DNA from: Streptosporangium canum
GTDB taxonomy: Bacteria; Actinomycetota; Actinomycetes; Streptosporangiales; Streptosporangiaceae
Length of the DNA: 64,000 bases
NCBI RefSeq assembly: GCF_900113865.1
Contig: NZ_FOQY01000006.1
Location: 313,852-377,851, forward strand
Reading direction: 5' to 3'
Position numbers and translations under genes: made by a program. The notes beneath the pieces were generated by a model. That model saw only the letters and a program-made list of their open reading frames with translations. It made no database searches and was not told the origin of the DNA. Numbering within the stretch: the first letter of the stretch is position 1; each line of letters opens with the position of its first letter. This document shows, in pieces, positions 6,654 through 15,827 of this stretch.

Positions 6654-8699
6654 GTGCGGTTGATGGCCGAAGCACAGTCTTCTGAGGGACGTCGCGTTGC
6701 CGCCCGCTACCACCTGCGCGAGCCCATCGGCCGGGGTGGCATGGGCATCGTCTGGCGGGCCCACGACGAGCTCCTGGACCGCGAGGTCGCGGTCAAAGAG
6801 GTCCGCTACGCGGACATGCTCGGCGAGGACAACCAGGAAGACTTCAACCGGCGCACCAAGCGCGAGGCGCGTGCCGCCGGGCGGCTGACGCACCCGAACG
6901 TGGTGGTCGTCCACGACGTGGTCGAGGAGGACGGGCGCCCCTGGATCGTCATGCAGCTGGTGGAGTCCCGCTCTCTCGGCAAGGTCCTGCGGCAGGACGG
7001 TCCGCTGCCGCCCGAGAAGGTGGCGGAGATCGGCCTGCAGATGCTGGACGCGCTGCGCGCCGCGCACGCCCAGGGAGTGCTGCACCGGGACGTCAAGCCG
7101 GAGAACGTGCTGATGGCCCATGACGGCCGGGTGGTGCTGACCGACTTCGGCATCGCGACGCTGGAGACCGAGACCGCCCTGACCATGACCGGCATCGCGG
7201 GCACGCCCGCGTTCATCCCGCCGGAGCGGATCAAGGGCGGCAGCGCGCAGCGCGAGTCGGACCTGTGGTCGCTCGGGGCGACGCTGTACGCGGCCGTGGA
7301 GGGCAAGCCCCCGCACGACCGGGGCGGGGCGCTGCCGACCATGCACGCCGTGCTGAACGACGAGCCGGAGCCTCCGGTCCGCGCCGGGCGGCTGCTGACC
7401 ACGGTGCTCGACGGGCTGCTGCGCAAGGACCCGGACCGGCGCATGTCCTACGACGAGGCCGCGAGGCTGCTGCGCGAGGTGGCCGACGGCGGCAAGCAGC
7501 GGGCCGCCAAGCCGCCCGCCAAGACCGCCGTCATGCCGGCCCTGACCACCTCGGCGACGGCCGAGACCGACCCCGGGATCAGATACGAGCCGGAGGGCTT
7601 CCCCGCGACCGGCGTGCAGCTGGGGTCCGCCGCGCCCGCCCCCGCGAAGAGCCCGCCTCCCGCGGCGCCGGCGCCGCGGGAGCCCGTCGTGGAGGTACGG
7701 CGGGAGCCCGCCCCCCGGCCGGCCCCCGGACCCGTCTCCCGGCCCGCTCCCACGCCCGTTCCCCGGCCCGCTCCCGAACCCGCCCCCAGGCCGGCTCCCG
7801 AACCGGCTCCCCGACCGGCTCCCAAGGTGAGACGGGACCCCTTCCCGCCGGTCCGGCCCGAGCCCGGAGCCGAGCCGGTCCCCGCGCCCAGGCCGGTCCC
7901 GTCCGTCCCGCCGCCCTCCCGGGAGCCCGGTCTCCGGGACCTGCCTTCGGCGGCGACCTCCACGCCGGCGCACGAACCCTTCTCCACGTCGCCGACGGTG
8001 TTCTCCCAGGGGTCCCGGTCGCCCGTGAAGCGGGGCCTGCTGGTGCTCGTGCCCGCGGTCCTGATCGTCGGGGCGGTCGCCGGCTGGCTGGGGATGCGCA
8101 GCCGCGAGTCGGACGTGCCGCAGACACCGAACGCGAACAAGCCGGCCACATCGGCCGGACCGGCCAAGTCGACCGCCGACGCCACCCCGTCCACCCCTCC
8201 GAGTCCCGCGCCCAGCCCCACCGAGACCGAGGAGAAGGAGAAGGAGAAAAAGGAGTCGAAGCTCCCCGCGGGCTGGCACATGCACAAGGACAGCAACGAC
8301 TTCTCGATCGGCCTGCCCAAGGGCTGGAAGGTGGACAAGCGGCCGGGCCAGCAGGTGTGGTTCCGCGGACCCGACCGGACGAGCTTCGTGTTCGTCGAAT
8401 ACGTCGCCAAGGCGGGTCCCGACCCGAAGAAGGACTGGTACACCGGCGAGCGGGCCAGCCGGGGGAGCTTCCCGGGCTACGAGCGGATCCGGATCGAGAA
8501 GGTCGACTACATGGAGAAGGCCGCCGACTGGGAGTTCACCTGGAACACGAGCTCGGGCAAGGCCCGGGTGCTCAACCGGGGGTTCGTGACCAAGGGCGGC
8601 CGGGGATACGCGATCTACTGGCACACCCTGGCCAAGGACTGGAAGAAGAACATGCACCTCTTCGAGGGGTTCGCCCAGACCTTCTCGTCGAAAAAGTGA
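6654..8699 (+). CDS. Membrane Ser/Thr protein kinase with extracellular sensor domain (1)
   Basis: PknB-type kinase of about 681 aa. The cytoplasmic kinase domain (residues about 18-280) has the Gly loop GRGGMG, AVKEV lysine, HRDVKPEN catalytic loop, DFGIA and GTPAFIPPER, so it looks active. A Pro/Arg-rich linker follows (about 330-430), then one membrane segment (about 460-482) and a roughly 140-residue extracellular domain with the pattern GFx(V/I)xxPxGW. The adjacent downstream kinase carries a homologous outer domain, so the pair arose by duplication. The start is GTG 6654 (AAAGGGG upstream) or ATG 6663. Its ligand and targets are unknown. Confidence 0.92.
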   Translation: MRLMAEAQSSEGRRVAARYHLREPIGRGGMGIVWRAHDELLDREVAVKEVRYADMLGEDNQEDFNRRTKREARAAGRLTHPNVVVVHDVVEEDGRPWIVMQLVESRSLGKVLRQDGPLPPEKVAEIGLQMLDALRAAHAQGVLHRDVKPENVLMAHDGRVVLTDFGIATLETETALTMTGIAGTPAFIPPERIKGGSAQRESDLWSLGATLYAAVEGKPPHDRGGALPTMHAVLNDEPEPPVRAGRLLTTVLDGLLRKDPDRRMSYDEAARLLREVADGGKQRAAKPPAKTAVMPALTTSATAETDPGIRYEPEGFPATGVQLGSAAPAPAKSPPPAAPAPREPVVEVRREPAPRPAPGPVSRPAPTPVPRPAPEPAPRPAPEPAPRPAPKVRRDPFPPVRPEPGAEPVPAPRPVPSVPPPSREPGLRDLPSAATSTPAHEPFSTSPTVFSQGSRSPVKRGLLVLVPAVLIVGAVAGWLGMRSRESDVPQTPNANKPATSAGPAKSTADATPSTPPSPAPSPTETEEKEKEKKESKLPAGWHMHKDSNDFSIGLPKGWKVDKRPGQQVWFRGPDRTSFVFVEYVAKAGPDPKKDWYTGERASRGSFPGYERIRIEKVDYMEKAADWEFTWNTSSGKARVLNRGFVTKGGRGYAIYWHTLAKDWKKNMHLFEGFAQTFSSKK

Positions 8700-8747
8700 G
8701 GGCCGCCCCGACCGGCTACGATTCGTGGGTTTGGGAGGGGCGAGAAA

Positions 8748-10763
8748 ATGACCGAACGGAAGGTGGCGGGCCGATATCGCCTGCTCGAAGCCATCGGCGA
8801 GGGCGGGATGGGCGTCGTCTGGCGGGCCCACGACGAGCTTCTCGACCGGGTCGTGGCGGTCAAGGAGGTCCGTCACCGCGGGATCGACGAGGCCGCGCGC
8901 ACGGAGATGAACCGGCGGACGATCCGGGAGGCCAGGACCGCCGGCCGGCTCGACCACCCGTCCGTGATCATCGTGCACGACGTGGTCGAGGAGGAGGGCC
9001 GGCCCTGGATCGTCATGCAGATGGTCCGGTCGCGCTCGCTGGGCGAGGTCGTCCGCGCGGACGGGCCGCTGCCTCCCGAGCGGGTCGCCTCGGTCGGGCT
9101 GCAGGTGCTGGGCGCCCTGCTGGCCGCGCACGCCGCCGGGGTGCTGCACCGTGACGTGAAGCCGGAGAACGTGCTGCTGGCCGACGACGGCCGGGTCGTG
9201 CTGACCGACTTCGGGATCGCCTCGATGACACAGGAGACCGCGATCACCCGGACGGGCGGGATGGTCGGCACCCCGGCCTTCCTCCCCCCGGAACGGCTCC
9301 ACGGGCTGGCGGCCACCCCCGAGTCGGACCTGTGGTCCCTCGGGGCGACGCTGTACGCCGCCCTGGAGGGGCGTGCGCCGTTCGAGCGGGCAACGGCCGC
9401 GGCGACCATGATGGCCGTCCTCCACGGCGAGCCCAGCCCCATGACGCACACCGGTCCCCTGGCCGACGCGGTCCTCGGCCTGATGATCAAGGACCCCGCC
9501 ACCCGGATGACGGCCGATCAGGCCACGGCCCTGCTCAGCCGCGCGGCCTCGGGGCAGGCCGCCGGCGCGGCGGGGCCGGCCGCCCCGCACCCGCACCCGC
9601 ACCCGGGCACGGCCGCCCGCCACACCCAGCCGCCCCACCCGGGCGCCCCGGCGGGCCACGACGGCTCTGCGTACGCCGCCCGACCGCCGCACACCGGGCA
9701 GCCGGCGTATCCGGTGGAGGCGCCGCCGTATCCGGTGGAGGCGCCGTCGTATCCGTCGGGGGCCGCACCGGGTGGGTGGTATCCGCAGCACGCCGGGCAG
9801 CCCTCCCACCAGGACAGTCCCCCTCACTTCGGGCAGTCGTCCTTCGGGCAGCCGTCCCACCAGGACGGAGCCGCCCACTTCGGGCAGCCGTCCCATCCCG
9901 GCGACCCCGCGCAGCGGCCCTACGGTGACGGCCCCGCCCGTTCCGGGCGGCCGCCGTATCGGAGCTCCCCCACCCACGCCGGGCAGCCGCCCTACCCGGA
10001 CGGAGCCGCCCACTTCGGGCAGCCGCCCCCGGACGATCCCGCGTACCCGCGGTGGCCGCAGCAGGGGCAGCCCACCGACGCCGGGCGGCTCGCCCCTCCG
10101 GCACGCCGGTCGGGGACGGGGCGGGTGGCGCTCGCGGTCGGGGTGCCCGCGCTCGTGGTGGCGGTCGGGGTGGGGGGATGGCTGGTGCTCCGGGAGGGGG
10201 ACGGCACGCCGTCGTCCCCGCCGACGTCCGCGGCGGTCGTCACCGGCGAGCCGGCTACCTCCGCCACACCCTCCAGGCCCCCCCAGGCGACCCGGACCCC
10301 GTCCGCCCGCCCGACCACGGGTGTCCCGGCGGGCTGGCGGCTTCACCGGGACCCGATGGGCTTCACCGTCGCGGTGCCCAGGGGCTGGGCCGTCAAGCGG
10401 TTCTCCGGACGCGACAGGGTCGAGTTCCGGCCTCCCGGCAGGAACGGCTTCCTGTGGATCGAGTCGACCGAGGACCCCGAGACGGACCCGGTCAAGCACT
10501 GGGAGAAGGTGGAGCGGGGCGGGCTGGCGAAGAACGTCTGGCCGGGCTACGAGCGGATCGGCATCACCGCGCTGAGATACCGCGGCCTGCCCGCCGCCGA
10601 CTGGGAGTTCACCTACCTGAAGGACAAGGTCAGGACGCGCGTCCTGGACCGCGGCTTCCGCACGCTCACGGGCCGCCCGTACGCGATCTACTGGGAGGGC
10701 CCGGACGACGCCAGGTGGAACCGGACGTTCTTCGACAGGTTCACCGAGACCTTCCGGCCGTGA
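8748..10763 (+). CDS. Membrane Ser/Thr protein kinase with extracellular sensor domain (2)
   Basis: A 671-aa paralogue of the preceding kinase, 48 bases downstream. The kinase domain (about 10-266) has GEGGMG, AVKEV, HRDVKPEN, DFGIA and GTPAFLPPER. The linker (about 270-450) is rich in His, Pro, Gln and Gly and contains imperfect repeats such as HFGQPSHQ. A membrane segment (about 458-481) precedes an outer domain matching that of kinase 1 in GW, GYERI, ADWEFT, VL(N/D)RGF and YAIYW. ATG 8748 follows GGGAGGGG. Its TGA overlaps the GTG of the AraC gene by four bases, indicating co-translation. Confidence 0.92.
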   Translation: MTERKVAGRYRLLEAIGEGGMGVVWRAHDELLDRVVAVKEVRHRGIDEAARTEMNRRTIREARTAGRLDHPSVIIVHDVVEEEGRPWIVMQMVRSRSLGEVVRADGPLPPERVASVGLQVLGALLAAHAAGVLHRDVKPENVLLADDGRVVLTDFGIASMTQETAITRTGGMVGTPAFLPPERLHGLAATPESDLWSLGATLYAALEGRAPFERATAAATMMAVLHGEPSPMTHTGPLADAVLGLMIKDPATRMTADQATALLSRAASGQAAGAAGPAAPHPHPHPGTAARHTQPPHPGAPAGHDGSAYAARPPHTGQPAYPVEAPPYPVEAPSYPSGAAPGGWYPQHAGQPSHQDSPPHFGQSSFGQPSHQDGAAHFGQPSHPGDPAQRPYGDGPARSGRPPYRSSPTHAGQPPYPDGAAHFGQPPPDDPAYPRWPQQGQPTDAGRLAPPARRSGTGRVALAVGVPALVVAVGVGGWLVLREGDGTPSSPPTSAAVVTGEPATSATPSRPPQATRTPSARPTTGVPAGWRLHRDPMGFTVAVPRGWAVKRFSGRDRVEFRPPGRNGFLWIESTEDPETDPVKHWEKVERGGLAKNVWPGYERIGITALRYRGLPAADWEFTYLKDKVRTRVLDRGFRTLTGRPYAIYWEGPDDARWNRTFFDRFTETFRP

Positions 10764-11593
10764 CCGACCGGGAGGCGGCGCGCTTCTGGCGCAGCCCGGG
10801 GCTGCCGGGGGTGGACCTGCTCAAGGCCAGGTATGTCACCCACCGGTTCTCCCGGCACGTGCACGACGGCTACGCGATCGGGGTGATCCTGTCCGGGGTC
10901 GAGGAGTTCGACTACCGGGGCGCCCGGCACCGCGCGGGCACGGGGAGCCTGGTCCTGGTCAACCCCGAGCACGTGCACACCGGCCAGGCGGGCGAGCCCG
11001 GCGGCTGGGCCTACCGGATGCTCTACCCGTCGATCGAGGTCATGGCGGACATCGCCGCGGAGGTGACGGCCGGGCGCGGCACGCCGTACTTCCCCGAGCC
11101 CGTCGTCTCCCATCCGCACGCCACCGCGCTGCTACGGGCCGCGCACGCCGCCGCCGAGCACGGCGACGACCTGGCCTCCTCCACGCTCGCCCGCACGGCC
11201 TTCGGCGCCCTGCTCAGACACCACGCCGACCACCGCCCGGCGGACGCGCGGCCCGCCAGGGAGGACCGGGCGGTACGGCGGGCGCGGGAGATCCTGCACG
11301 AACGGCTCGTCGCCCCGCCCACGCTGGAGGATCTGGCGCGGGCCGTACAGGCGAAACCCTTCACCCTGATCCGGGCCTTCAAGGCGGCCACGGGCCTGCC
11401 CCCGCACGCCTACCTCAACACGCTCCGGGTCCGGCGGGCCCGGGGGCTGCTCGACTCCGGAACGCCGGCCGCGCAGGTCGCCACCGACGTGGGTTTCACC
11501 GACCAGGCCCATCTGACCAGGCACTTCAAGCGGATCGTGGGGGTGCCGCCCGGGGCCTACCAACGCGCAGGAACGTACAAGACGACACTATAA
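10760..11593 (+). CDS. AraC-family transcriptional regulator
   Basis: About 277 aa. The N-terminal half is an AraC-type cupin ligand-binding domain (HRFSRHVHDGYAIG, then LVLVNPEHVHTG). The C-terminal 100 residues are the double helix-turn-helix, ending in the family pattern ATDVGFTDQAHLTRHFKR followed by GVPPGAYQR. The start is GTG 10760 in a GTGA overlap with the kinase stop. It lies 22 bases before azlC; AraC-azlC-azlD is a recurrent arrangement, so it probably regulates the exporter in response to an amino acid-like ligand (inference). Confidence 0.9.
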   Translation: MTDREAARFWRSPGLPGVDLLKARYVTHRFSRHVHDGYAIGVILSGVEEFDYRGARHRAGTGSLVLVNPEHVHTGQAGEPGGWAYRMLYPSIEVMADIAAEVTAGRGTPYFPEPVVSHPHATALLRAAHAAAEHGDDLASSTLARTAFGALLRHHADHRPADARPAREDRAVRRAREILHERLVAPPTLEDLARAVQAKPFTLIRAFKAATGLPPHAYLNTLRVRRARGLLDSGTPAAQVATDVGFTDQAHLTRHFKRIVGVPPGAYQRAGTYKTTL

Positions 11594-11615
11594 AACCGGA
11601 CATAACCTCATTCTC

Positions 11616-12296
11616 ATGGATACAACCACTCGTTCCTCAGCGGTCAGGGACGGACTGGGCGTGGGGATCGCCGTGGGACTGTCCGGGGTGGCGTTCGGCG
11701 CCGCCGCGGTCACCGCCGGCCTGAGCGTCGCGCAGGCATGCGTGCTGAGCCTGTTCGCCTTCACCGGCGCCTCGCAGTTCGCCATGGTCGGCGTCGTCGC
11801 CGGCGGCGGCAACCTCGCCGCCGGCACGGCGGGCGCGCTGCTGCTGGGAGCCCGCAACGGCCTGTACGGCCTGCGCATGTCCGATCTGCTCGCGGCCCGG
11901 GGCTGGCGCAGGCTCCCGACGGCCCACGGGGTGATCGACGAGACGACCGCGGTGGCCCTGGCCCAGCCCGACGAGCGGTCGGCCCGGACCGGGTTCTTCG
12001 TCACCTTCGTCAGCCTCTACCTGACCTGGAACGTCACCACCCTGCTCGGCGCGGTGGGCACCTCCCGGGTGGCCGACCCGGCGGTGTTCGGGCTGGACGT
12101 GGTGGGCCCGGCGACGTTCCTGGCCATCCTGTGGCCCCGGCTCACCGGCAGCGGTCCCGAGACCCGCGCGCTGCGGCTGATCGCCGGCGGCGGCGCGGCG
12201 ATCGCGCTGGCCACGACCCCGTTCACCCCGCCGGGCGTGCCCGTGCTGATCGCGGCGGTCGCCGTGCTCGCCGTGATCCTGAGGAGGCCGAAGTGA
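11616..12296 (+). CDS. azlC: AzlC family branched-chain amino acid exporter subunit
   Basis: A 226-aa membrane protein with about five to seven hydrophobic helices. Matches to AzlC are GVAFGAAAVTAGLS, FTGASQFAM, GARNGLYGL and the HGVIDETTAVAL segment. AzlC forms an efflux system for branched-chain amino acids and analogues with the small AzlD protein. ATG 11616 opens 22 bases after the AraC gene. The stop overlaps the azlD start (GTGA). Confidence 0.92.
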   Translation: MDTTTRSSAVRDGLGVGIAVGLSGVAFGAAAVTAGLSVAQACVLSLFAFTGASQFAMVGVVAGGGNLAAGTAGALLLGARNGLYGLRMSDLLAARGWRRLPTAHGVIDETTAVALAQPDERSARTGFFVTFVSLYLTWNVTTLLGAVGTSRVADPAVFGLDVVGPATFLAILWPRLTGSGPETRALRLIAGGGAAIALATTPFTPPGVPVLIAAVAVLAVILRRPK

Positions 12297-12604
12297 CTGT
12301 CTGGTGGGCAATCGTGATCACCTGCGCGGGCTGCTACGCGCTGAAGCTCGCCGGGCTGTCGGCCCCGCGCCAGGTGCTCGACCATCCGACGGTGCAGCGT
12401 TTCGCCGCGCTGGTCCCGGTGGCGCTGCTGGCCGCGCTGATCGCGGTGCAGACCTTCGCGCACGGGCAGCAACTGCACTTCGACGGGCCCCGCGCCGCCG
12501 GGCTGGGAGCGGCCGTGGTGGCGCTGCTGCTGCGCGCGCCCTTCCTGGTGGTGCTCGCGACGGCCGCCGCCGTCACGGCCGGGCTGCGCCATGTCATGAG
12601 CTGA
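12293..12604 (+). CDS. azlD: AzlD domain protein, small partner of AzlC
   Basis: A 103-aa protein of three to four hydrophobic helices, the standard AzlD size, with the conserved N-terminal pattern WWAIVITCAGCYALKLAG. The start is GTG 12293, overlapping the azlC stop by four bases, with GAGGAGG eight bases upstream. Predicted second subunit of the amino acid exporter. Confidence 0.9.
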   Translation: MTVWWAIVITCAGCYALKLAGLSAPRQVLDHPTVQRFAALVPVALLAALIAVQTFAHGQQLHFDGPRAAGLGAAVVALLLRAPFLVVLATAAAVTAGLRHVMS

Positions 12605-12716
12605 TATCGGCGTCGGCGCCGCCGTACCGTGCCGCGCCCCTCGTCCTGCCCGGCGATCCACCAGACCGCATGACATATCCGGATTGTCCGGGTCGAACGG
12701 GGGTAGCCCGACGTCC

Positions 12717-14309
12717 ATGACCGATTCTCAGGGGCTCATCGGCGCTCGGTACCGGCTGATCGAACATATCGGCCGGGGAGGCATGGGCACGGTCTGGCGG
12801 GCTCGCGACGAGGTGCTCGGCCGGGACGTGGCGGTCAAGGAGGTCATCCCCTCCCCCGACCTGACCGGTCCCGAACGCGACGTCTTCACCGTACGGACGC
12901 TCAGGGAGGCCCGCGCCGCCGGGCGGATCGGTCACCCGGGCGTCGCGACGGTCTACGACGTCATCGAGGAGCAGGGGCGTCCGTGGATCGTGATGCAGCT
13001 CGTGGACTCCCGGACGCTCGGGGCCGTGGTCCGGGAGGACGGGCCGCTGCCGCCGGCACGGGTGGCGCAGATCGGGCTCGAAGTGCTCGGGGCGCTGCTC
13101 GCCGCGCACCGGGCGGGCGTGCTGCACCGTGACGTCAAACCGGACAACGTGCTGCTGTCGAAGGACGGGCGGGCCGTGCTGACCGACTTCGGCATCGCGG
13201 TGCTCGAAGGCGACTCGTCGGTGACCAGGACCGGCGCCCTCATCGGCACCCCGGCGTTCATCGCGCCGGAGCGGGCGAGCGGGGGCCCGGCGGAGTTCGC
13301 CTCCGACCTGTGGTCGCTGGGCGTGACACTTTACATGGCGGTCGAGGGGCGTTCTCCCTTCGAGCGCGCCCACCCGCTGGCGACGCTCAGCGCGGTCATG
13401 CACGAGGAGCCCGCCCCGCTGAGGTTCGCCGGATCGCTGGGCCCGGTGGTCGTCGGCCTGCTCCGCAAGGACCCCGCGCAGCGCATGTCCGCCCACGATG
13501 TGCAGATCCACCTGCGGGCGATCGTGAACGGCACCGAGCCACAGCCCACCGCGCCCATCGCGCTCCCGGTCCCGTCCCCCCGCGCCCCGGTCCAGGCCGC
13601 CGGGGCGGTGCCCCCGGCGGACGCGGACCTCGAGGCGCCCGCCCGCGGAGGACGGCGGCGTCCGGCCGTCGCGGCCCTCGCGGCCGCGGTGGTCGCCGTG
13701 GCCCTGACGTCGGGCGGAGCCGCCTGGGTGGCCCTGAACTCCTCCGGCGGGTCACCGGAGAGGCCCCCCGCCTCCGTGAGCGTCCCGGCCAAGGACGACA
13801 AGCCGAAGGACAAGACCGAGCAGGCCAGGCTGCCCGAGCGGAGGAAGGATCCCACGCCGGACACGACGGGGAACGCCCCGGACCGGTCCTCCACCGGCAC
13901 GGGCCGGGATCGGCCCCGGCAGAACAGCCCGTCCCCGTCGGAGGGACCCGCGCGGGACGAAGCGAAGAACGACGCGAAGAACGACTCCAAGGACGGCTCC
14001 GGGGACAAGCCCGGAAAGGACCAGGACAAGGACTCCGGCAAGAAGCCCGGCCAGGGGTCGCAGGACGACTCCGGCCAGGACCAGGGACAGGAGCCGGAGC
14101 AGGAGCCGGACGGCGACCCGGGGCAGGAGTCCGGGGGCGCCTCCGGAGACGACGCCACCCAGGACCGGGGACAGGACGAGGGACAGAGCCAGGAGGGGCA
14201 GCCGGCCGAGCAGGCGGGCTACGACGGCGGGACGAGCGCCTCCGGCAAGGCCCAGAACACGTCCAACGGCAAGGTCAAGAAGGATAAGAAAGACAAGAAG
14301 GACAAGTAG
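12717..14309 (+). CDS. Membrane Ser/Thr protein kinase with acidic, lysine-tailed outer region (3)
   Basis: About 530 aa. The kinase domain (about 12-270) has GRGGMG, AVKEV, HRDVKPDN, DFGIA and GTPAFIAPER. One membrane segment lies near residues 317-341. The remaining 190 or so residues are low-complexity: Pro/Lys first, then Asp/Gln/Gly/Glu repeats (GQEPEQEPDG and similar), ending in a Lys/Asp tail KKDKKDKKDK. Unlike its two neighbours it has no folded outer domain; the charged tail may contact wall polymers (inference). A TTG start at 12684 is possible, but ATG 12717 gives the usual spacing to the glycine loop. Confidence 0.9.
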   Translation: MTDSQGLIGARYRLIEHIGRGGMGTVWRARDEVLGRDVAVKEVIPSPDLTGPERDVFTVRTLREARAAGRIGHPGVATVYDVIEEQGRPWIVMQLVDSRTLGAVVREDGPLPPARVAQIGLEVLGALLAAHRAGVLHRDVKPDNVLLSKDGRAVLTDFGIAVLEGDSSVTRTGALIGTPAFIAPERASGGPAEFASDLWSLGVTLYMAVEGRSPFERAHPLATLSAVMHEEPAPLRFAGSLGPVVVGLLRKDPAQRMSAHDVQIHLRAIVNGTEPQPTAPIALPVPSPRAPVQAAGAVPPADADLEAPARGGRRRPAVAALAAAVVAVALTSGGAAWVALNSSGGSPERPPASVSVPAKDDKPKDKTEQARLPERRKDPTPDTTGNAPDRSSTGTGRDRPRQNSPSPSEGPARDEAKNDAKNDSKDGSGDKPGKDQDKDSGKKPGQGSQDDSGQDQGQEPEQEPDGDPGQESGGASGDDATQDRGQDEGQSQEGQPAEQAGYDGGTSASGKAQNTSNGKVKKDKKDKKDK

Positions 14310-14332
14310 CCGCCGGCGGAGACGGGCGGCCG

Positions 14333-15262
14333 CTACGACTCGCTGCCGACGACCTTCAGGGCATGGGCCAGGTCATCGGGATAGTCGGTGGTGAAGGAGA
14401 CCCACTCGCCCGTCGCGGGGTGCTCGAAGGCCAGCGAGACCGCGTGCAGCCACTGCCGGGTGACGCCCAGGCGGGCGGCCAGCGTGGGGTCCGCGCCGTA
14501 CATCATGTCGCCGACGCACGGATGGCGCAGCGCCGACATGTGGACCCGGATCTGGTGGGTCCGGCCGGTCTCCAGCTTGATGTCGAGCAGCGAAGCCGCG
14601 CGGAACGCCTCGATCGTGTCGTAGTGGGTGACCGACTCCTTGCCCCCGGCCACGACGGCGAACCGGCCGTCTCCGGAGGGGTGGCGGTCGATCGGCGCGT
14701 CGACGGTGCCGCGCAGCGGGTCGGGATGCCCCTGGACCAGCGCGTGGTAGCGCTTGTCGACCGTGCGCTCCTTGAAGGCCCGCTTCAGGTGCGAGTAGGC
14801 GTGCTCGCTCTTGGCCACGACCATGGCGCCGGTGGTGTTGGCGTCCAGGCGGTGGACGATGCCCTGGCGCTCGGCGGCGCCGCTGGTCGCCACGCGGTGC
14901 CCGGTGCCGAGCAGGCCGCCGATCACGGTCGGCCCGGTCCAGCCGGTGGTCGGGTGAGCGGCCACGCCGATGGGCTTGTTGACGACCACGATGTCGTCGT
15001 CCTCGTAGACGATCCTCATGCCCGGCACCGGCTCCGCGACCGGCATCGGCGCGGTGGGCGGCGGCGGCAGGGTGACGTCCAGCCACGCGCCCGCGTGGAC
15101 CCGGTCGGACTTGGCGGCCGGCGAGCCGTCCACCAGCACGTCACCGGAGACGATCAGCTCGGCCGCGCGGGTGCGCGAGAAGCCGAACAGCCGGGACAGG
15201 GCGGCGTCGAGGCGCTCGCCCTCCAGCCCGTCGGGAACCGGGAGACTCCGCTGCTCAGCCAT
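14333..15262 (-). CDS. rluD: 23S rRNA pseudouridine synthase, RluA/RluD family
   Basis: A 309-aa enzyme converting uridines in 23S rRNA to pseudouridine. It has an N-terminal S4 RNA-binding domain ([21 protein letters not shown], residues about 17-60) and the RluA catalytic motif HRLDANTTG near residue 139, with Asp as nucleophile. It ends with the [10 protein letters not shown] motif. The start overlaps the lspA stop by eight bases, as in many bacteria. The target uridines are assigned from family, not sequence. Confidence 0.95.
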   Translation of the reverse strand: MAEQRSLPVPDGLEGERLDAALSRLFGFSRTRAAELIVSGDVLVDGSPAAKSDRVHAGAWLDVTLPPPPTAPMPVAEPVPGMRIVYEDDDIVVVNKPIGVAAHPTTGWTGPTVIGGLLGTGHRVATSGAAERQGIVHRLDANTTGAMVVAKSEHAYSHLKRAFKERTVDKRYHALVQGHPDPLRGTVDAPIDRHPSGDGRFAVVAGGKESVTHYDTIEAFRAASLLDIKLETGRTHQIRVHMSALRHPCVGDMMYGADPTLAARLGVTRQWLHAVSLAFEHPATGEWVSFTTDYPDDLAHALKVVGSES

Positions 15263-15827
15263 TGCTCTTGTGCTCCCCCGTGTCGCGCGTGCCGTCGATC
15301 TGGTAACCCCGCCAGGCGAGGAGAACGGCCAGGATCCCGCCGCAGACGATCGCCGAGTCCGCCACGTTCCAGACCGGGAAGTGCCCGGGGAAGGTCTCGA
15401 TGAAGTCGACGACGTGCCCCTGGAAGGGCGAGGGCCGGCCGAAGCCCGAGGGCCAGCGGAGGAGCCGGTCGGTCAGGTTGCCGAGTGCCCCGCCGAGCAT
15501 CAGCCCCAGCGTGATGGCCCAGGGCAGGCTGCGCAGGTGCCGCGCGGTGCGCAGGATGGCGATCACCACGCCGGCCGCGACGAACGTGAAGACGATCGTC
15601 ATACCGGTGCCGATGCTGAAGGCCGCCCCGGAGTTGAAGATCACCCGGAACTGGAGCAGGCCCGGGATGACGACGAACGGCTCCCTGCCCTCCAGGGTCC
15701 TCAGCACGATCGTCTTCGTGATCAGGTCAAGGAAGTAAACAATCGGTACAATCGTTGCGAGCACGGCGATCCGCCGCACTCCGGACGGGGCGGCCGGAAC
15801 CACCCCGTCGACGGTGTCACCGGTCAG
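15255..15827 (-). CDS. lspA: Lipoprotein signal peptidase (signal peptidase II)
   Basis: Aspartic membrane protease that removes signal peptides from lipoproteins. Four hydrophobic helices and the family motifs [19 protein letters not shown] (first catalytic Asp) and [14 protein letters not shown] (second catalytic Asp) are present. The frame opens further upstream, but that part overlaps the preceding zinc-finger gene. A CTG codon at 15827 overlaps that gene's TGA (CTGA) with GGAGGA six bases before it, the classic coupled geometry; the next conventional start is GTG 15803. I used 15827, giving about 190 aa; the exact start is uncertain. Confidence 0.9.
   Translation of the reverse strand: MTGDTVDGVVPAAPSGVRRIAVLATIVPIVYFLDLITKTIVLRTLEGREPFVVIPGLLQFRVIFNSGAAFSIGTGMTIVFTFVAAGVVIAILRTARHLRSLPWAITLGLMLGGALGNLTDRLLRWPSGFGRPSPFQGHVVDFIETFPGHFPVWNVADSAIVCGGILAVLLAWRGYQIDGTRDTGEHKSNG

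Noticed and set aside
10052..10759. Upstream extension of the AraC gene frame
   Set aside because: It overlaps the kinase 2 coding region in another frame; GTG 10760 in a GTGA overlap is the natural start.
6654..14309. Kinase-azlCD block as a horizontally acquired island
   Set aside because: No integrase, tRNA, flanking repeats or clear change in base composition was seen.
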